Origin: Crotophaga sulcirostris | Taxonomy: Eukaryota; Chordata; Aves; Cuculiformes; Crotophagidae | NCBI GenBank assembly: GCA_013397455.1 | Contig: VYZB01000016.1 | Coordinates: 4,908,327-4,972,326 of the forward strand | Direction: 5' to 3' | Length of the DNA stretch: 64,000 nucleotides | Part shown: in pieces, positions 33,501 through 48,500 of the stretch | How positions within the stretch are numbered: the first letter of the stretch is position 1 | How the letters are laid out: each line of letters begins with the position of its first letter | Notes under the pieces: model-generated | What the model was told of the DNA's origin: nothing | The model's input: only the letters and a program-made list of their open reading frames with translations | Databases searched by the model: none | Position numbers and translations under genes: made by a program

Positions 33501-36500
33501 GAGCAAAAGAGTAAGTCAAGCTACAGAACCAAGCTCCCCTGCTCAAGACTTCAACACTGGTATTTGCTGCCTGCAAGTGTTTTAATACAACCAGTACTCC
33601 TCCCTGCCCTTTCAGCTCTTTTCTTAGCAAGAGACACATTAATTTGTTAGCATGATGATTTAATACCCCACAGCACAAATTTCACAAAGACTCTTAAATC
33701 CCTGCACAAGTCTAGAGTCATGCCTGTGGACTTACCTTGTCAAACATTCTGTTCAACAGTCTTGGTACTACAGGAAATACAGTTGGCTGTAGTGTTTTTA
33801 GGTCATCCATAAGCAGTCTGATATCCCCTTGAAAGAATCCTATACGAGCTCCATGGCACAGAACCACACACTGTTAGAAAAAAGTAAGCACAGGATGCAT
33901 GATGTGTTCCAGCAGTATATGTCTGACAGAATAGACTGTGCAGGACCTTAAATCCTCTCAGCTTCTGGACTAGTTCTACCACATCCTCAGACTATAGGGT
34001 AAGACTAGAAAGACCAAGTAGCAAGACATGCCTGGTGTATACAGGCCAAGGACTTTGACAGAACAAGATATAGCACAGAAGCCCCTACCTAAAAAGGGCA
34101 GCTGACCAAATAAAGCAATGCCAGTGACTCAGAGGTAGCAAATATATTTAAATATTTAACGAGTTTATTTAAAAATACTAGGCTTTTGTTTTTGCCCTGC
34201 TGCATTCTAAGGAATTCTGCGTTTAAAGTCAGTATATGCTATACACTGGTCTAGCAGGGATTTCTGCCTTGTACTACTTCATTTCCATTCTCTTGCATTC
34301 TGGTTTTCCTTCCGGTTTCACATCCGTTGTTAGGTGATAAAGATGCTATTTACAAGATTCCAGCAGAGCCACTGCTTAATACTGCATCACTTCAGACCTA
34401 CACCAAGGAAGGCAGACTTAATTCTGTTGTGTTCCATATGCTCCAAGAGCCTAAAAGCCCCACCCCACACACCTATGCACCCTCTTTCTCCTATTTTGTT
34501 AGGGCTTAATTTATTCTTTTTAACAACATCTCTACTCTTCTTATGTTTTTCTATACCTACTTGTTTTTCTTTCTTCTGCTTCCTCCATAACACCTCTTCC
34601 TTCATTCCCTGCCATCCATTCTCATCTTTTCTGCATGAGATGTGCTAAAGTGTCACTTTTCCCCTTCACCTGTGCTGTGCCACCATCTGTTAAAAAGCAG
34701 CAAATGCATCAGTCCAGACAGACTGAGCAGCAACTCTTTGCTATGTGGGAAGACATCCTGTCAAATTCACTGAATCTCTAACTTCCTTAGAAAGCTAAAA
34801 ATTAGCAAACATCAACTTTACAACAGAGGTAGGACTCCAAAGATATTTTCTTAGAAAGCCTGTGCTCATACCCACCCTAGACAGTAACAAATCTTTTCTC
34901 CTTCCTACCAAAAGCATTCTTGCTTGATCTCCTCATGTAAATATACAAGTAATCACTAACTTTTTGAAGACCTCAAACAGCATAGGAATATTGAGATCCA
35001 AACGCTTTTTTCCTCAGTCTATCCTTTAGAATGTGTGTTCCCATCCCATTTCTACTGCATGATCAAGAGCAGAGCTGTTAGCTACAGAGCTTGTACCTTC
35101 TGGAGCAAGACAGGCATCAGTGAGATACTGAAGTATAACTAGTATCCAGGTCACCAGAAGAAAAAGTGTCGAAAGGCTAAAGGCACCTGTACACCTCAGT
35201 TAACCTCTATTCCCAATCTACCCAATATACATAAATACACACATGCATATATGCATTTATATATGTGTATATATACACACTTCAGGTAGAAAGCAGCGTT
35301 CCTAACTGAAATTACAGGGCAATTTCTGGTTCCTTGTGCTTTTTCATACTTGCAGACAGGCTGTTTATTCCCCTACATAAAATGGGACATTACTATCTTC
35401 AACATACATATATGTATTTGCAACCTCACTTAAGGGAGAGGTGTTAATTCAACTTCAATAACTATGGTAATTAAATACTTTTGCTTCTACTGCATATAAG
35501 AAACTTGGGGAAACTGCATCCTTCCAATAATGCACACCACCCAACTATGGGCTCAGAGATCTTTAAGAATGCCAGTATTAAGACAACCTGAGCCCTCTCA
35601 TCCTGAAAAAATGAAGCCCCAAGTTTTGCTATATGGTATAAAAAGCTACCCAAGAACTTCAAAGTTTGTCAATAAATGGCATTAAAAGCCATTTTCATTA
35701 CCCAGAATAGAACTCCGCTGAAAAAAATCCCTCCCTTTTTATTGAAGTTTCTTGGAAGCAATAGTAAGTCAAACCAACTTAAAATTAATTTTGTGTAAGT
35801 AATCAGGATGCCATATTATAAAATATTTTTTTAAAGTTTGCAGACTAAAGAATGGCATGGATTTTTTATAGTGCACTGATTACATTAGAGGGAAATTTTT
35901 AGGCAGTGTACATATGCTAAGAGATTGTCTCATTCTGGTAAATCAGTTTCTTATTAACACTGGCTAAGGTTAGTGTCTGTATTTCAGCAAGAAAAGCAGT
36001 TGTTTAATACTCACTGAACATTGTTTATGGGATATTGTTTTCCTGAACCTCACCTCAAGCTTTAATATACATGTGCAAGAGTGAAAGGAATAGCATGTGT
36101 CCCTGGGATTCAAAAAATGCACATTTTCAATAGTTCAGTACAACAAAGATGCTTACCTCAACGACTCTCTCAAACATATGGGCCAAGGGCAGGAATGATA
36201 TCAGAACGTCATCAGAGGAAGGCATAAATGTTTTCTGAAAGTGTTGGTAGAATTAGATTTAATTCTCATTAATTCTCTATTTTACCTAAGTAAAACACAA
36301 CAATGAAATCTAGCATGTAAATCTAGAGCACAGTTCTCACTTCAGCTTTGTTTGTAATGAAGCTGTATTGTCTCTTTCATCAAAAAGCAATGACTTCTAG
36401 CATGAGTAAACACACTGCAGAAACTGTAATCTTAGAGTTGAGTACCATGACTAGATTACTATAATTTCTCATTCATATAGAAGCAAATTCCAAGAAACCA

Positions 36501-39500
36501 CAGAAGGTTCCATTATATATATTGGGAGGGAGGCAGAACAAAAAAATATTATGTCACAGGGGTTTAAAAAACCCACACACTTTCATCTTAGAAAACTTTC
36601 ATCAGAAAGTTAGCTTATCTGATTTACAGTAAGGTCGATACCAATTTACTATAAAGTTGATACCAGAAGTACCTTATGTGATCTAGTTGTGATAGTAGTT
36701 GCTTAATTTAAAACAATTCTATATGCAGAGTATTTGGCAAAATAAGCACAATTCTATTTTTAGTTATATCTGTATGTGTTAGAACTTAGAACCGTTCTTC
36801 GCTAGCCTGCAGACAGATGAACTTTAGTTGTCTTCTGTGAAGTAAAACTTAACAATTTATTTTTCCTTGATACAGTGTTATGCTTCTTGCTCATTTATGC
36901 AAGGGCTTTAATTACTTTGGGGGTCTTAAAAATACATTACAGCTTCTTCCATCCTTAGTGGAAAAGGTTAGCCTCTACACAAACCCTGTTATACAGCTTA
37001 CGCTAATGACAAGCGCTATAAGCCTATCATAAAATGTAATGTAGATCCACATCGGGATCTCTGTAAGATTTTTCTTGTATCAGATCAAATTGTAAATCTG
37101 TTGGGTTCTTGACCCTGACAGAAGAAACCAACACTGACTTCTGACCTATCGTGGGCAGAGTGCTGCCAAGTTACATTTTCACTTGGATCCTACCAAAATT
37201 TAAGGCCAAAGTTACTGAGATTTCAATGTTTCACTCCTGAGATTCTCCCCTTCATACAAATCCACAGTGTTAACTTTTGTGGTTTACCTCTGTAGTTTTC
37301 ACAAAAGCTGAAGCATTGCTGACTATGTTTTGATGAGTGATCATAGCTCCTTTGGGGTTTCCTAAGAAAGAAGCACATCAGGATGCAACAGTGAAATTTT
37401 TAAGGTACTTTAAGATACCAAGCAGTGGTAAAACTAATCTAACAGCATTTCAGTCAATCAGTCCCTTCTTTGATATTAATACCTTTCTTTGTATATCAAA
37501 CAAAGACAGAGAACTTGCTAACAGACTGTCAAGAATAGCTGGTAACAGTTGAGTAAGTTTTCATAAGGAGAACAAATCCTTAAGAAATTGTCATGTTTCT
37601 TGGATAAGTAACAAAAGTAGCTTCTCTTTCAAAATTCAGCACTTCTGTGAGGATGCAGCTATCAAACGCAGACTAATTTCTGTTCTTGCATCTGCTTTAA
37701 AAATGTCATACTCCTCATTATTGTTCCCTGCCAGTGATGGATACTAACTCACAAGTGTCAAGCATGTGACAAGATATCTAGACAGTAGTCTTTCTGTTTT
37801 GGTCTTAAAGCAAGGTTGCATAAAGGTAAAGAGCAAGTTTGAATTCTTCCATAGTCTTTTTTTTTTGTACTGTATTTGCAACAGACTTCAGACTTTGACT
37901 CAGTCCTTATTATAATGGAAATACAGGATCAGTACTTATTTCTCGGTCCAAAAATCCCTCAATACTGCAATGCTGTATTGATCAGTGGGGAAAAAAAAAC
38001 AACAAAGGGAACCTTACCATAAAACTTCCCCAGCTACTACTTGCCAAAAAGATGCAGCAGCAGCAGGGGAGACTCTTAGGAAAAAAAAGTAGGAGGGCTT
38101 CTGAATTAATTTTGCATATACAGGATAATAAATTCTGCATAACGTAATGAAGTGTACCTGTCGTTCCACTGGTGAAACAGATGACTGCTAGATCTTCTGG
38201 CTTTGGAGGCTATGAGAGTTAAGAAAGTATTAGTATGGTTAAGACAGCATGGAAAAAGATTTTCTTGGACAAAACACTAAAATACTAGTGTTACTTTTGA
38301 GATATGGGAGACAAGGAGATTGACTTGTTTTATCTACAGAGTGCTATCCAGCTTCAGATTAAGTAACTTGAACTGATATCATACTCACCATAGGTTTTTG
38401 TCTGTGTGCTTTTCCCAGCTCCTACAGAAAAGGAGAGAAAGAGGAAAGACAGTTTAGACACGAGCATGTAGCCTTTTTTGCTTTAATTTTACCAGACAAA
38501 CTTTACCAAGCATCATAATATTCCATTATTCAGACTGACTGTTAAAGCATTAACTTACAAAAGGGTTACAACGGCTTTAAAAGATATATAGAATTACTAC
38601 CATGTTCTACAAATATAAAAGAGATTATTAATCTAAAACTCAGGTTTTTTTCCAGCTAGTAAACCTGAAGTCACTCACTAGAGAAGCTCATGTGTAAGCA
38701 GTGTTATGACAAGCCACAGCAGAGAATCCTATACCTCCTGCCGAAGACATGAGCCATTGACAGCCTTTGAATAGATGAACCAAGACTCATGTCAGTAAGA
38801 ACCTCGCACCAACATCACTGCTTGTGAGAAGGAAGACAGTTTCCCCACGAAGGGTCATTGGATGTTTGCATTCCTTTTACACTGAAGAGCAGAGAGCACA
38901 AGATTCTCTCTTCCACATCTTTTCCTTCCCTCTCTCTCCTTATGAATATTCTGACCATTAATGCCATAGTTTTTTAGGCAGAAGGGAATGGATACCAAAA
39001 AAGATCCTTTCATCATCAAGGATATAGCGATTAGGAAAGATGATTAGAAAGGAAAAGATGTGAAAGCTGATGTTCTGTATCTATGAGCTTTATAGCTTCA
39101 AACCAAGACTTATTAGTATCATGCCTATTTACGAATTGAAACAATACTAGCTTATGGACTTAAGCAAATTAAAATAGACCTTTTGTTAAGAATACCTTTG
39201 GAAGCACCCTGGAGAGCAGACATCAGTTTCACCATTGCCTTTACATTCCAAGTACACAATTGCATTATGCGTCCTTTACTAGCCCTAGACTACCTTTAGT
39301 ATGATGCACTTCTCAGATTACCCAAAGAGACTTAAAAAAAGATATGTCTGGAAACACAGTTAATATTCCTATACCTGTAAGTCTGCCCTTTTGAGACAGC
39401 GCCATTATGCAAAAATTTGCCCCTGTGACAACATACCTGTCTGATCAGAACAACAGCATCTGCATTTCAAGTACCACCAGAAGCCAAATACTCCCCTACA

Positions 39501-42500
39501 GCCCGTTTTTCAGTAAACACCAGGTCTTCCTCATATACAGCCAAGAGCTCCACTCACTTTTGATCTCCTAGAACAGAACTCCAACATCTCTTCCTATTGA
39601 AGAGCGATTTATTCACAGCTACTCAGCTTTAAGTAAACATAGCATACATACAGATATTAAGCATCAGAAACCAAGCTTATGGCATCTAGAAGATACACTG
39701 AAGAACTAGTCATATAACCTATAAAGCACAAGCAATAAACTCAAGCCAGAGATCTTGAAAACAAATAATTAAAGCTAGAAACAGTAATTCTATTCTAATC
39801 TAAGCTCCTAAACAGTTCATAGTTGCCTTTCAGGAGACACTAAAAGCCCCTACCTCTTGAAAAAACAAAGACTAAATTTATTCATGCTCACCAAAACACT
39901 ATCAGAAATATTTAAGCTTGCTTAACTTACGAGATTTAGATAAGAGGCTCTTGGATCACCTATCACTGCATTAATCCAGACACCCAAATAGTGTTGTTAA
40001 GAGCTACAAAGCACTACACAAGTCGCTACTTATGTCTAAACCTCTGACTTAAAGATAACATTCATACCCTGGTTTTGTTTTTCTGTAGCTAGAGGATTCA
40101 GTGGAAAGCATCTTCCTCTGCCAAGAAATAGATTTCAATTCAAGGAAAGAAGTTGATTTTAGCATTACCAACGTGCAGTTGAGCTAGTCTTTTTCAAGTT
40201 TAATCAACCCTTTTTCCAGTGAGCTACAGCACTATAAGCCATTTACTCTGCTTAATATTTTTAGCCCCGTTTCAAACTGGTGGTGTTGCAGAGGCTAGTT
40301 AGCCATGATACAGTTTATCACCTTTTAAAAGGCATGCTGGCATTTTGGTATCTTTACCAGAAGGTGGCCCTGTTAACATAGTAATTGAGTGCTGTGAAAA
40401 CAAGTTCAGTGAAATGAAGTAAGTCACACCAGTTACTGACACCTACACAAGACAAGCACTCTTATTTGGAGATACTCAAGTCGTAGTGAAGCAAGCCTTC
40501 ACCAGAACTACAGCTGGAACCAGGCTAAATCCAGTTTCATAATCTCTCAGTAAAGATGTACTTTATGCAATCTGATCCAGGGACAGAGTTCTCCAAATAA
40601 GTTATGAAATAAGCTTTGCACAAGGTATCTATATAGACAAAAAATAACTACAAGCAAAAGACTTGAACATTAGGTGGCTAAGCAGAATGGTTTCTGCTTC
40701 CAAAACCTGTAAGTCTCATTCCCCTACATTACTGTAAACTTACCCTGGACCATTTACTGACATTTCCCTCCTCCCTAAGAAAATGTTTTGTATATTCAGT
40801 GTGCCATTTTTCGCAAGGTCAAAACCTACACAGGCTCTTTTTGAAAGAAGTATTTCTGAAGTATTAGTCACAGTATAACTATCACGTTACTGTTTCACAT
40901 GGGCAAGCCTTAACACCCAGATCTGATGTTCGGTCTGGACTATATTAACAAGCTTTCATGTCCTCTTGGCAGACACACTTTTACATTTTGAACATTGTGA
41001 AATACTATTAGCAAGTTGTTTCCCTTCTATTTTTTTTATTTTTTATAAACTTCAATCCAAGAGAAAGTAAAGTATTTTGAACCTAACTCACCACATTCTG
41101 TTCACAGTACTAAAATCTGTTCAGTGTTCTTCCTCCATATGCAAATGGGCTGAAAGTAGCAAAGTAGGTTAACTGGGCTTACCTCTATTTCTCTCATGCT
41201 GAAGACTTCTACTCCACACTTTTTGCCACGTTCCACAAGATCCGTGCCGAAAGACTCCATGATAACAATGGTGTTGAGTATTGGAGTTTCCCCTTTTTCC
41301 ACACTGGTTAGCAGAAGTTTGGCCTTGTCAGGTTTGTCACAGAAAACCAATGACAGGTCAGCTGATCAAAGAGAAAGGCATTATCAATATGACAAGTTGA
41401 GTTTAGACTAGATCCACACATATTTCAGAATGGGGTAATGGAAGGCTCTTCTGAAGAAGGCTACGGTTTTGCCCTCAGTCAGCTCTATCACACATTCATC
41501 AGTTGCTGAATTACTGAAAGTGCCCTACCTTTGTTCACAATGTACGTAATTGCTTCATTTCCCAGTGTATCATAGAGCGGCACCACCACCATGGAGAATG
41601 CGTAGCACCCCTGTTCAATGATGACCCACTGCACAAAAAGGAGAGATGCCAAGTCACTGTTTGTTTATAACAACAGACCTCCAAGAGAGACTCATATTTG
41701 GATTCTAACAAGGAAGCGAATAGGATAGAGCTCATTTGGACAAGTCTTTCTAAAAAAAAATGTAGCTGTTTGTACTTTGAAGACATACATTTTTATCTGT
41801 GGAAAGAAGGAAGAAAAACACAATAAAAAACTATGGGAAAGAATCCAAGGAAATAAAATTCAACTATGCCCACAAGAGTCATTTTAAGTACACTTGAAAA
41901 ACAGCTAACATTTACTCAAAGTCTCTGTGTTAATAGGTAAACTAAGGAGACAGAGTAGAATGTTTTTTTCTTGGTTTTAGGTTACTGAGGTAGCCAAAGC
42001 ATTCAATATTCTATAGTACCATAGTACATGAATCAGTGAAGGGCTTGCTCATGACTTGACACACTGAATTTATATACATAAAATACTCTTACCTCTACAT
42101 TATATGCATCTTATTTGATAGCCAGAGAAACAGCACAGTTAAACCAGAAGTCTTTTAGAAAGCCAGCCCCAGAAAGTTTTTCAGCATTTCAAGACTAACC
42201 ATTCTTTAAAGGAATCTAATCTGAAGACTTCTGTTAAAAATGTAATTATATCCCTGCAAGTTGCAATAAGAAGGATTTGCTTGCTAATAAGGGCAGTACT
42301 GAAACATAATGGATACTGCAGCCTTACTGTATGTGATGCAAGCTGACAATGCTTTGCAGCACGGCTGATTTTATCCAAAATACTATCAAGGTAAAATAGT
42401 CATACAATTCTTTTTCCAGGTAGCAGCTACTGGATATAGTCTGTAAACTACTAGCTACACCAAAACACAGAGTAGCACGGAACTCCTGAAATGGGAGCCT

Positions 42501-45500
42501 TCGGACACTTGAAGAGGCCAGTGGAACTAGAACATTTCAGGTTTTCCCATCCAAGAGGGAAGACAAATTCTCAAACACTGTACTTTTTGTCAGTTCCAGT
42601 TACAGGAACAAAACAACACACAACTTTAAAAGTTATCAGACCTTACAGTCTGCATCAACAAGGGTGCTTGTTTCCCTTCCCCACCCCCAAACTGTCATAC
42701 TTTCCAGTGTTTTCACAGGACAGTAGCCAGTTGCCTCACCCTCATATGATGACAAGTTTAAGCATCATTCAGCTCATTATTCCATATATCTAATATAGAG
42801 GTTATGTTAAAAGTTGCTAAATCTCAGTTTTATGAGCTGTTTATTACTGGCAAGTTTCCTGAAGTAAGTTCTCTACTGGCTGAGACAGCTTAAAATGCCA
42901 GGAATTTTTCTGAAAGCATTTCATAGAATCATAGAATGGTTTGGATTGGAAGGGACCTTAAAGATCATCCAGTTCCACCCCCCTTGCCATAGGCAGGGAC
43001 ATCTCCCACTGGATCAGGTTGCTCAAAGCCTCATCCAACCTGGCCTTAAACACCTCCAGGGATGGGGCTTCCATGACTTCTCTGGGCAACGTGTTCCAGT
43101 GCCTCACCATCCTCATTTCTTCCTAATATCTAGTCTGAATCTCCCCTCTTTCAGTTTAGAACCATTGTCCTTTGTCCTATCACTGCGCACCCTGATAAGG
43201 AGCCTCTCCCAAGCTTTCCTGTAGGGCCCCTGTAAGTACTGGAAGGCTGCTGTAAGGTTTCCCCTGAGCTTTCTCTTCTCTAGGCTAAACTGCCCAGCTC
43301 CATCCCCATATGGGAGGTGCTCCAGTCCTCTGATTTACACAATAGGTAAGTTGTATAGCTCTTGTCCAAAAATACTTCATATAAAACTAGTACAAGGGCA
43401 ATTAACAGGTAACTGGACTTTCATGCAGACATCAGACATATTGACAAGTCTAAGCAGGCACACCTATACCAGCCATGAAAAGGCACACTTATTTCTTCCT
43501 AGATAGCATCCACCTGTACACGTAATGAAGGGGCACCTGTATGGCTGTTCATCAGCCTAAAGTTTAGTAGTAAGAGTGGGGGTCTACTACAGCAGACTTT
43601 AGAAGCTGCACACAGTCATAAAAGCTTCCTGTTGCAGTTTCCAATAATTCCTGGACACCATCATTATCAGCACAACCAGCATCTTTATTTTCTGGACTAC
43701 CAACACACTCTCCCATTTTGGCTTCTAAAGTTGACTGTATTTAAATATAAATATCAAACCCTGACACTTTAATTCTTTACTAAAGCTCAAGCAAGCAACT
43801 AGTACTGAATATAGACAGCAGTCTGAAAGTTTCAGTTTGTTTTCTGACATGCCTCTGATCTTTTATTAAGGGACACTATTTCACTGTCCTGTTTGCTCAA
43901 TCCAAAACACAACTTCCTTGCTTGCAGAAGAAATCATCTGTCTTCCAGTTACTCAAAGAGAAAGTAAAGCTTTTATTTATAAATCCAAGTTGGTGTGTTT
44001 TTTTTTTTTTAAAGTGAACATTTATGCAATTACCATGCTAGGATTTTCCCCATTAGGGCATTAGGGGATTTCCCCAGCAGTTGTTTCCTGAACTGACAAA
44101 TGTGAATCATTTCACACAAAAAACTTCATGATCTCCTGTCTTGATTAGTAATTATGTTGGGGATGTCACAACACCCATCCAGTACTTTTTAGCAGGGAAA
44201 ACCCCAGATTTAAAATTGCTAGTTTAAACAAGTTTTTCCAGTTCACTCCTGACCCAACTCAAAGACTGCTGGAGCACTGCAACTCAAACACATTTTGTCT
44301 ATGTGATCCAGGAGCAGACCACACTACCATGCTCTCCTTCAGAAAATCCAGTGGCCCACCAGTCAAAGACTTTGCACCTAAAGGTCTATAGAGAAACAGT
44401 TCAAACTGGCACAACGCTAATATCTGGCTTCCTTTTTCACTTCCAGTTCATGATGTTATAAACACATGAGACTGAACTGAAGAGTCTGTAACACCATGTT
44501 CTTTGACAGCTTCCTAGTCAGAGACATCCCAGCCTTTCTTATTACAGAAATAAAACTTTAGCTGTTAAAACCAGAATTTCAACAGGAAAACCCAAACAGT
44601 AAACTACCACAGATTTAAAATTCTGCAAAAAATTATAGATTTTTTTCCTTCATCTGTACAAGGATAGAGTTAGGGGTTTTTTTTGTAGTGTGGGTTTGAG
44701 AGGAGGAAGAGGGTCAAGTTCACTTGCCACACACCTTGCATTTTAATGGCAGCAGGGAAGGCTCGGTGACAAACTAAAATCAGAAGATATTCAAAGAACA
44801 AGCTGTTGCCCAGCACGACTGACACAATGATACAACTTCTAACCTTGTCAACATCACAGATGGCTCTAGATAATGGCATCTAGCTAGGAGTGTTCAATCA
44901 AGAGGGACAGTACATTTTTGACAAAACTTAACCAGTCTCCTGTCTTAATACAGCTTTGGATTGAACTAGCTTAATGCAGCAAGTACCAGGTCAAGTTATT
45001 AAGCACATAAACATAGGTTAGAGAAATTCAGTCCTATTAAATACATTTAATAAACAAGTCAAGAAATATTTACTGAATATTTCATAATATTTTAAGAAAC
45101 AGTACTCTAGAACCACTTCCGGGTTAAGATGAATGGACACTAGCTAATCAATCTAAATATCCCTATAGTTGCCTCAAGTTTATAACATTATTTTCCTTTG
45201 TCAGGTGATCTTTTAAATTACATCACTTCCTTTAGGTTTCCTGTCCCTTTATTAAACTGCAATGAATTTTCAATTTTTGCCTTCATCAGCAGTTCTCTCT
45301 CCCAGAATCTTTGTGCCCACAGCTTCTGTCAGAGATAGAGCTATCACCTTTAGCCATCGTTTAGTTATCCAAATAATTCATCCCTAAGTGTTTCTTTGGG
45401 ATCTAAATGGTTTAAACACCTCCTTGTAACTTCCAACCACTTTCAATTACCTTCTACTCCAAAGTCACTTTTAAAGAGAAAGCAAATGATGATTACTTTC

Positions 45501-48500
45501 ACTAAGTACCATCTTAGCTTCCCACTGAACAGCCCTCCTCTATAAACTGGAAACAGAAGACAATGACTTAAGTTCTGGATTCCATCATTTTTCTTCCTGC
45601 TCTCCAGCCTTTTGCATTCAGCTCTGGGAGCAAAAAAAAAAAAGACACTAACAGTTGTGTCAATTATCAGGTTTGTTTCTTAGCTAAAGATGCCATGTCT
45701 ATGGCTTGTGGGTTTACACTGTTAGCCTTCAGCCTTTTCCCAACACCAAATGGACTTTTAGTACGGAAGCTCTGCACACTGCCAAAAAGCAACAGCTATA
45801 AGACTGGGCCACTTCAATAGCCGCCAGACCACCAATACACACACCACCAATGAAATTACCTCAGGTCTGTTTTGTGAAAAGATTCCTATATACTGAACAT
45901 GAGATGGTTTGAAGCCTCGGTGGAGTAATGCGGAGCCCACACACTCAGCTCTGTCTGAAACCTGGAGGGACAAAAAAAAAAGAGAGAAAAAAAATTTAGA
46001 GTAAGCTCATCAGTATACACCCTTCAACATTATTCTACCTTAAATGTTACAAAAAGAAGGCAAATAACTGGTAGGAAGTATAAGTATTCTAGGCTGATTT
46101 GGATGTCTTTTGTGACTGATAACCTAAACGCTGCAGTGTCATTACACTGCACTGATTGTAGATGCTACAGTTGCACTCAATATTCAGCAGAGGAGATGCT
46201 TAATCCAGTTGGACCTGAAAGTGCTAAGTGTTGTAAGTTTAAATGGTAAGCTCACGTACACAGAAAAGGCTCTTTTGTTGTATCTGTATTAAAGCTCTGA
46301 AGTGACCCTGGAATGATTCAGTATTGTATTTCTGCTCAATCACAAGCACAACACATGCAATTCTTCTGCTTCCTTCAGTGCCTACAGGAATACCATTACT
46401 CCCTTCCAAAAGTGGGAGAATAAGAATGCAAAATCCAGCTAGTTCTATAAATGAAGCTCGAGAAGGCAACTTTCTAAGTTCTTTCCATATAGCACACGAC
46501 TTGAATCCATGTTAGTCACATGACTAAAACAGCAAAGCTTTATTAAATAGATGTTGCACCTAAAATGCCCAGCAAAATCACCTTGGAAAAATTGAGGTCT
46601 GCTACATACAAAAGGTGTTTAATGATCTTAATGGTATGCAATAGGCAGGATCTATGCAAATTTGAAGACAATAACTGATTAAATCAGGAATGACCTAAAA
46701 GTGCACAGCTGTGAAAGATTTGCATAAAGATATTTTTAGCCATCATGAAGGAAAATGCCACTAGTTAACACTCTACACAACCATCATTCAGCACTATGGA
46801 GATAGGCTGCCAATAAGCACAAGTCACATCTGTAGATTAGACCCTTCCTAGTGTAAAACAAGCCTCTGGGAAGCAAGCACCTAAAGCAGTAGCAGTCAGA
46901 GTCCCCGAATACTACTTCAATGCTGCAGCCCTTCAGAGGCAGTGTCCAAGTTCTAAACAATTCAGCAATGAGATGCAAAAAGCTGCCAAGAGAATCCCCA
47001 AAAAATTCTGAAATAAAACCATTAATAAACCAAGTGTAGGAGATGCTCTTTTCTCCCCCTTGCACATACTTGAGGTTGTTCCTTTAAGATACTCTAATAG
47101 GAAGGAGAACCTTTCTGCAACATTCTGCTACTACTTTAAAACATCTATAAATAATTAAGGTTTGTTATATCACGCTACTGGATCTTGTATCAATGGTCTC
47201 AGCAAGCAAAAGCAGGTCTAGCACTAAGGCAGAGAGACTACTTACCTCTTTGTAAGAAATCCACTCATATGGCTGGTTTGGTTTTCTAACACCTAGGCAT
47301 GGACCGTTATCTAAAAATGATAATCAGAAGTTACTCAAAATTTAATTCCACCCCTCTGCCCTAACACCATATTAATTACACTCTCAGTAAGTCTCTAGAC
47401 TATTTGCAGACACTGTCAGAAAACTTTTTTTTTCGGGGGGGAGGGGGGTTGAGGGAGGGAAGGTGGGGAAGGACAGAGGCAACAAGGTTGGTTTAGGCTA
47501 AGGAACACAGCACTGACTTTATTCACACAAGTCTGCTTCAAAATTTGCCTTCAAGAAAGCTTATATCCAATACATTTGTCATATTGCTAGGTAAATATCA
47601 CCTGTCCCCAACTGCATTTCAAAATATCCCAGACCTTTAGTTCTTGACATATTGTTAAAAAATTATCTTTAATTTTAGACTTACTTGATACTTGTACACC
47701 CCTTTGGAAGAGATCATAAACTGTTCTCACATCATCATAATAGTAAACCAAGGGTTCATCGCTGTTAAGAAGAGAGGATCTTCGAGCATGCTCACTACCC
47801 TGAGAAAACCAATTTGAAAGGTTAGACACACCTGTTCGTTATAAATGAATAGGAATTTCCTGAAGGAATAAAAACACCTCATCCATTAAGTTTTGTTATG
47901 AGCCTTGGAAAATTCTGCTTCAGAGAATTTCTGATCTTTCCACCACCATGGGAGAGATCTGCAATGTTTCCCAGGATATTTTTTGAAGAGTCAGACTGCT
48001 CCCTACATTACAAAAACCTGTCAGGCAAAATCTTATTCCTCAGCTACCAATGATAGCACAGAGCAAATGAGAACAACAAAATGCCCTTTGACACTCCTTA
48101 CTAAACACAGGGTTTTTCTTAAGAAACGTTTTACACTTATTGCAGTATATAGCATAATTAATTCCATCAAGCTTTCTAAATAACTTCAGCCTCAGAGCTT
48201 TCTAGATACAAAATTAATGCTGAGATCCTAATCTACTTCTCTAATTAACATTACAGAACATAATCTCATTTCAAACTGCAGTTTCAAAACCTAAATGATC
48301 TTAAGGGTGGTTAACTTTAAGCAAGTGTTCTCATAAGTAAAATACTCTATACCAGATGGAAATTGAGTCCTTTAATCCAGTGTAAAGCTCCATCTTACAA
48401 AAAAGGTTTCCTCCTGATCTAGTTAGAGTCAGTCAAGACAATACTACCTTGAGGACTGAAGTCACCATTTTTCAGCAGGTGAGCTTTTACACAGGCTATA

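Larger units (their letters stand above)
41629..45859 (-). other. ACSL1: ACSL1 intron, 4.2 kb
   Basis: Holds the dispersed repeat copy B (42625-42920) and the adjoining CR1 (42921-43335). The rest is AT-rich with homopolymer tracts (poly-T about 43999, poly-A about 45632). Confidence 0.75.
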
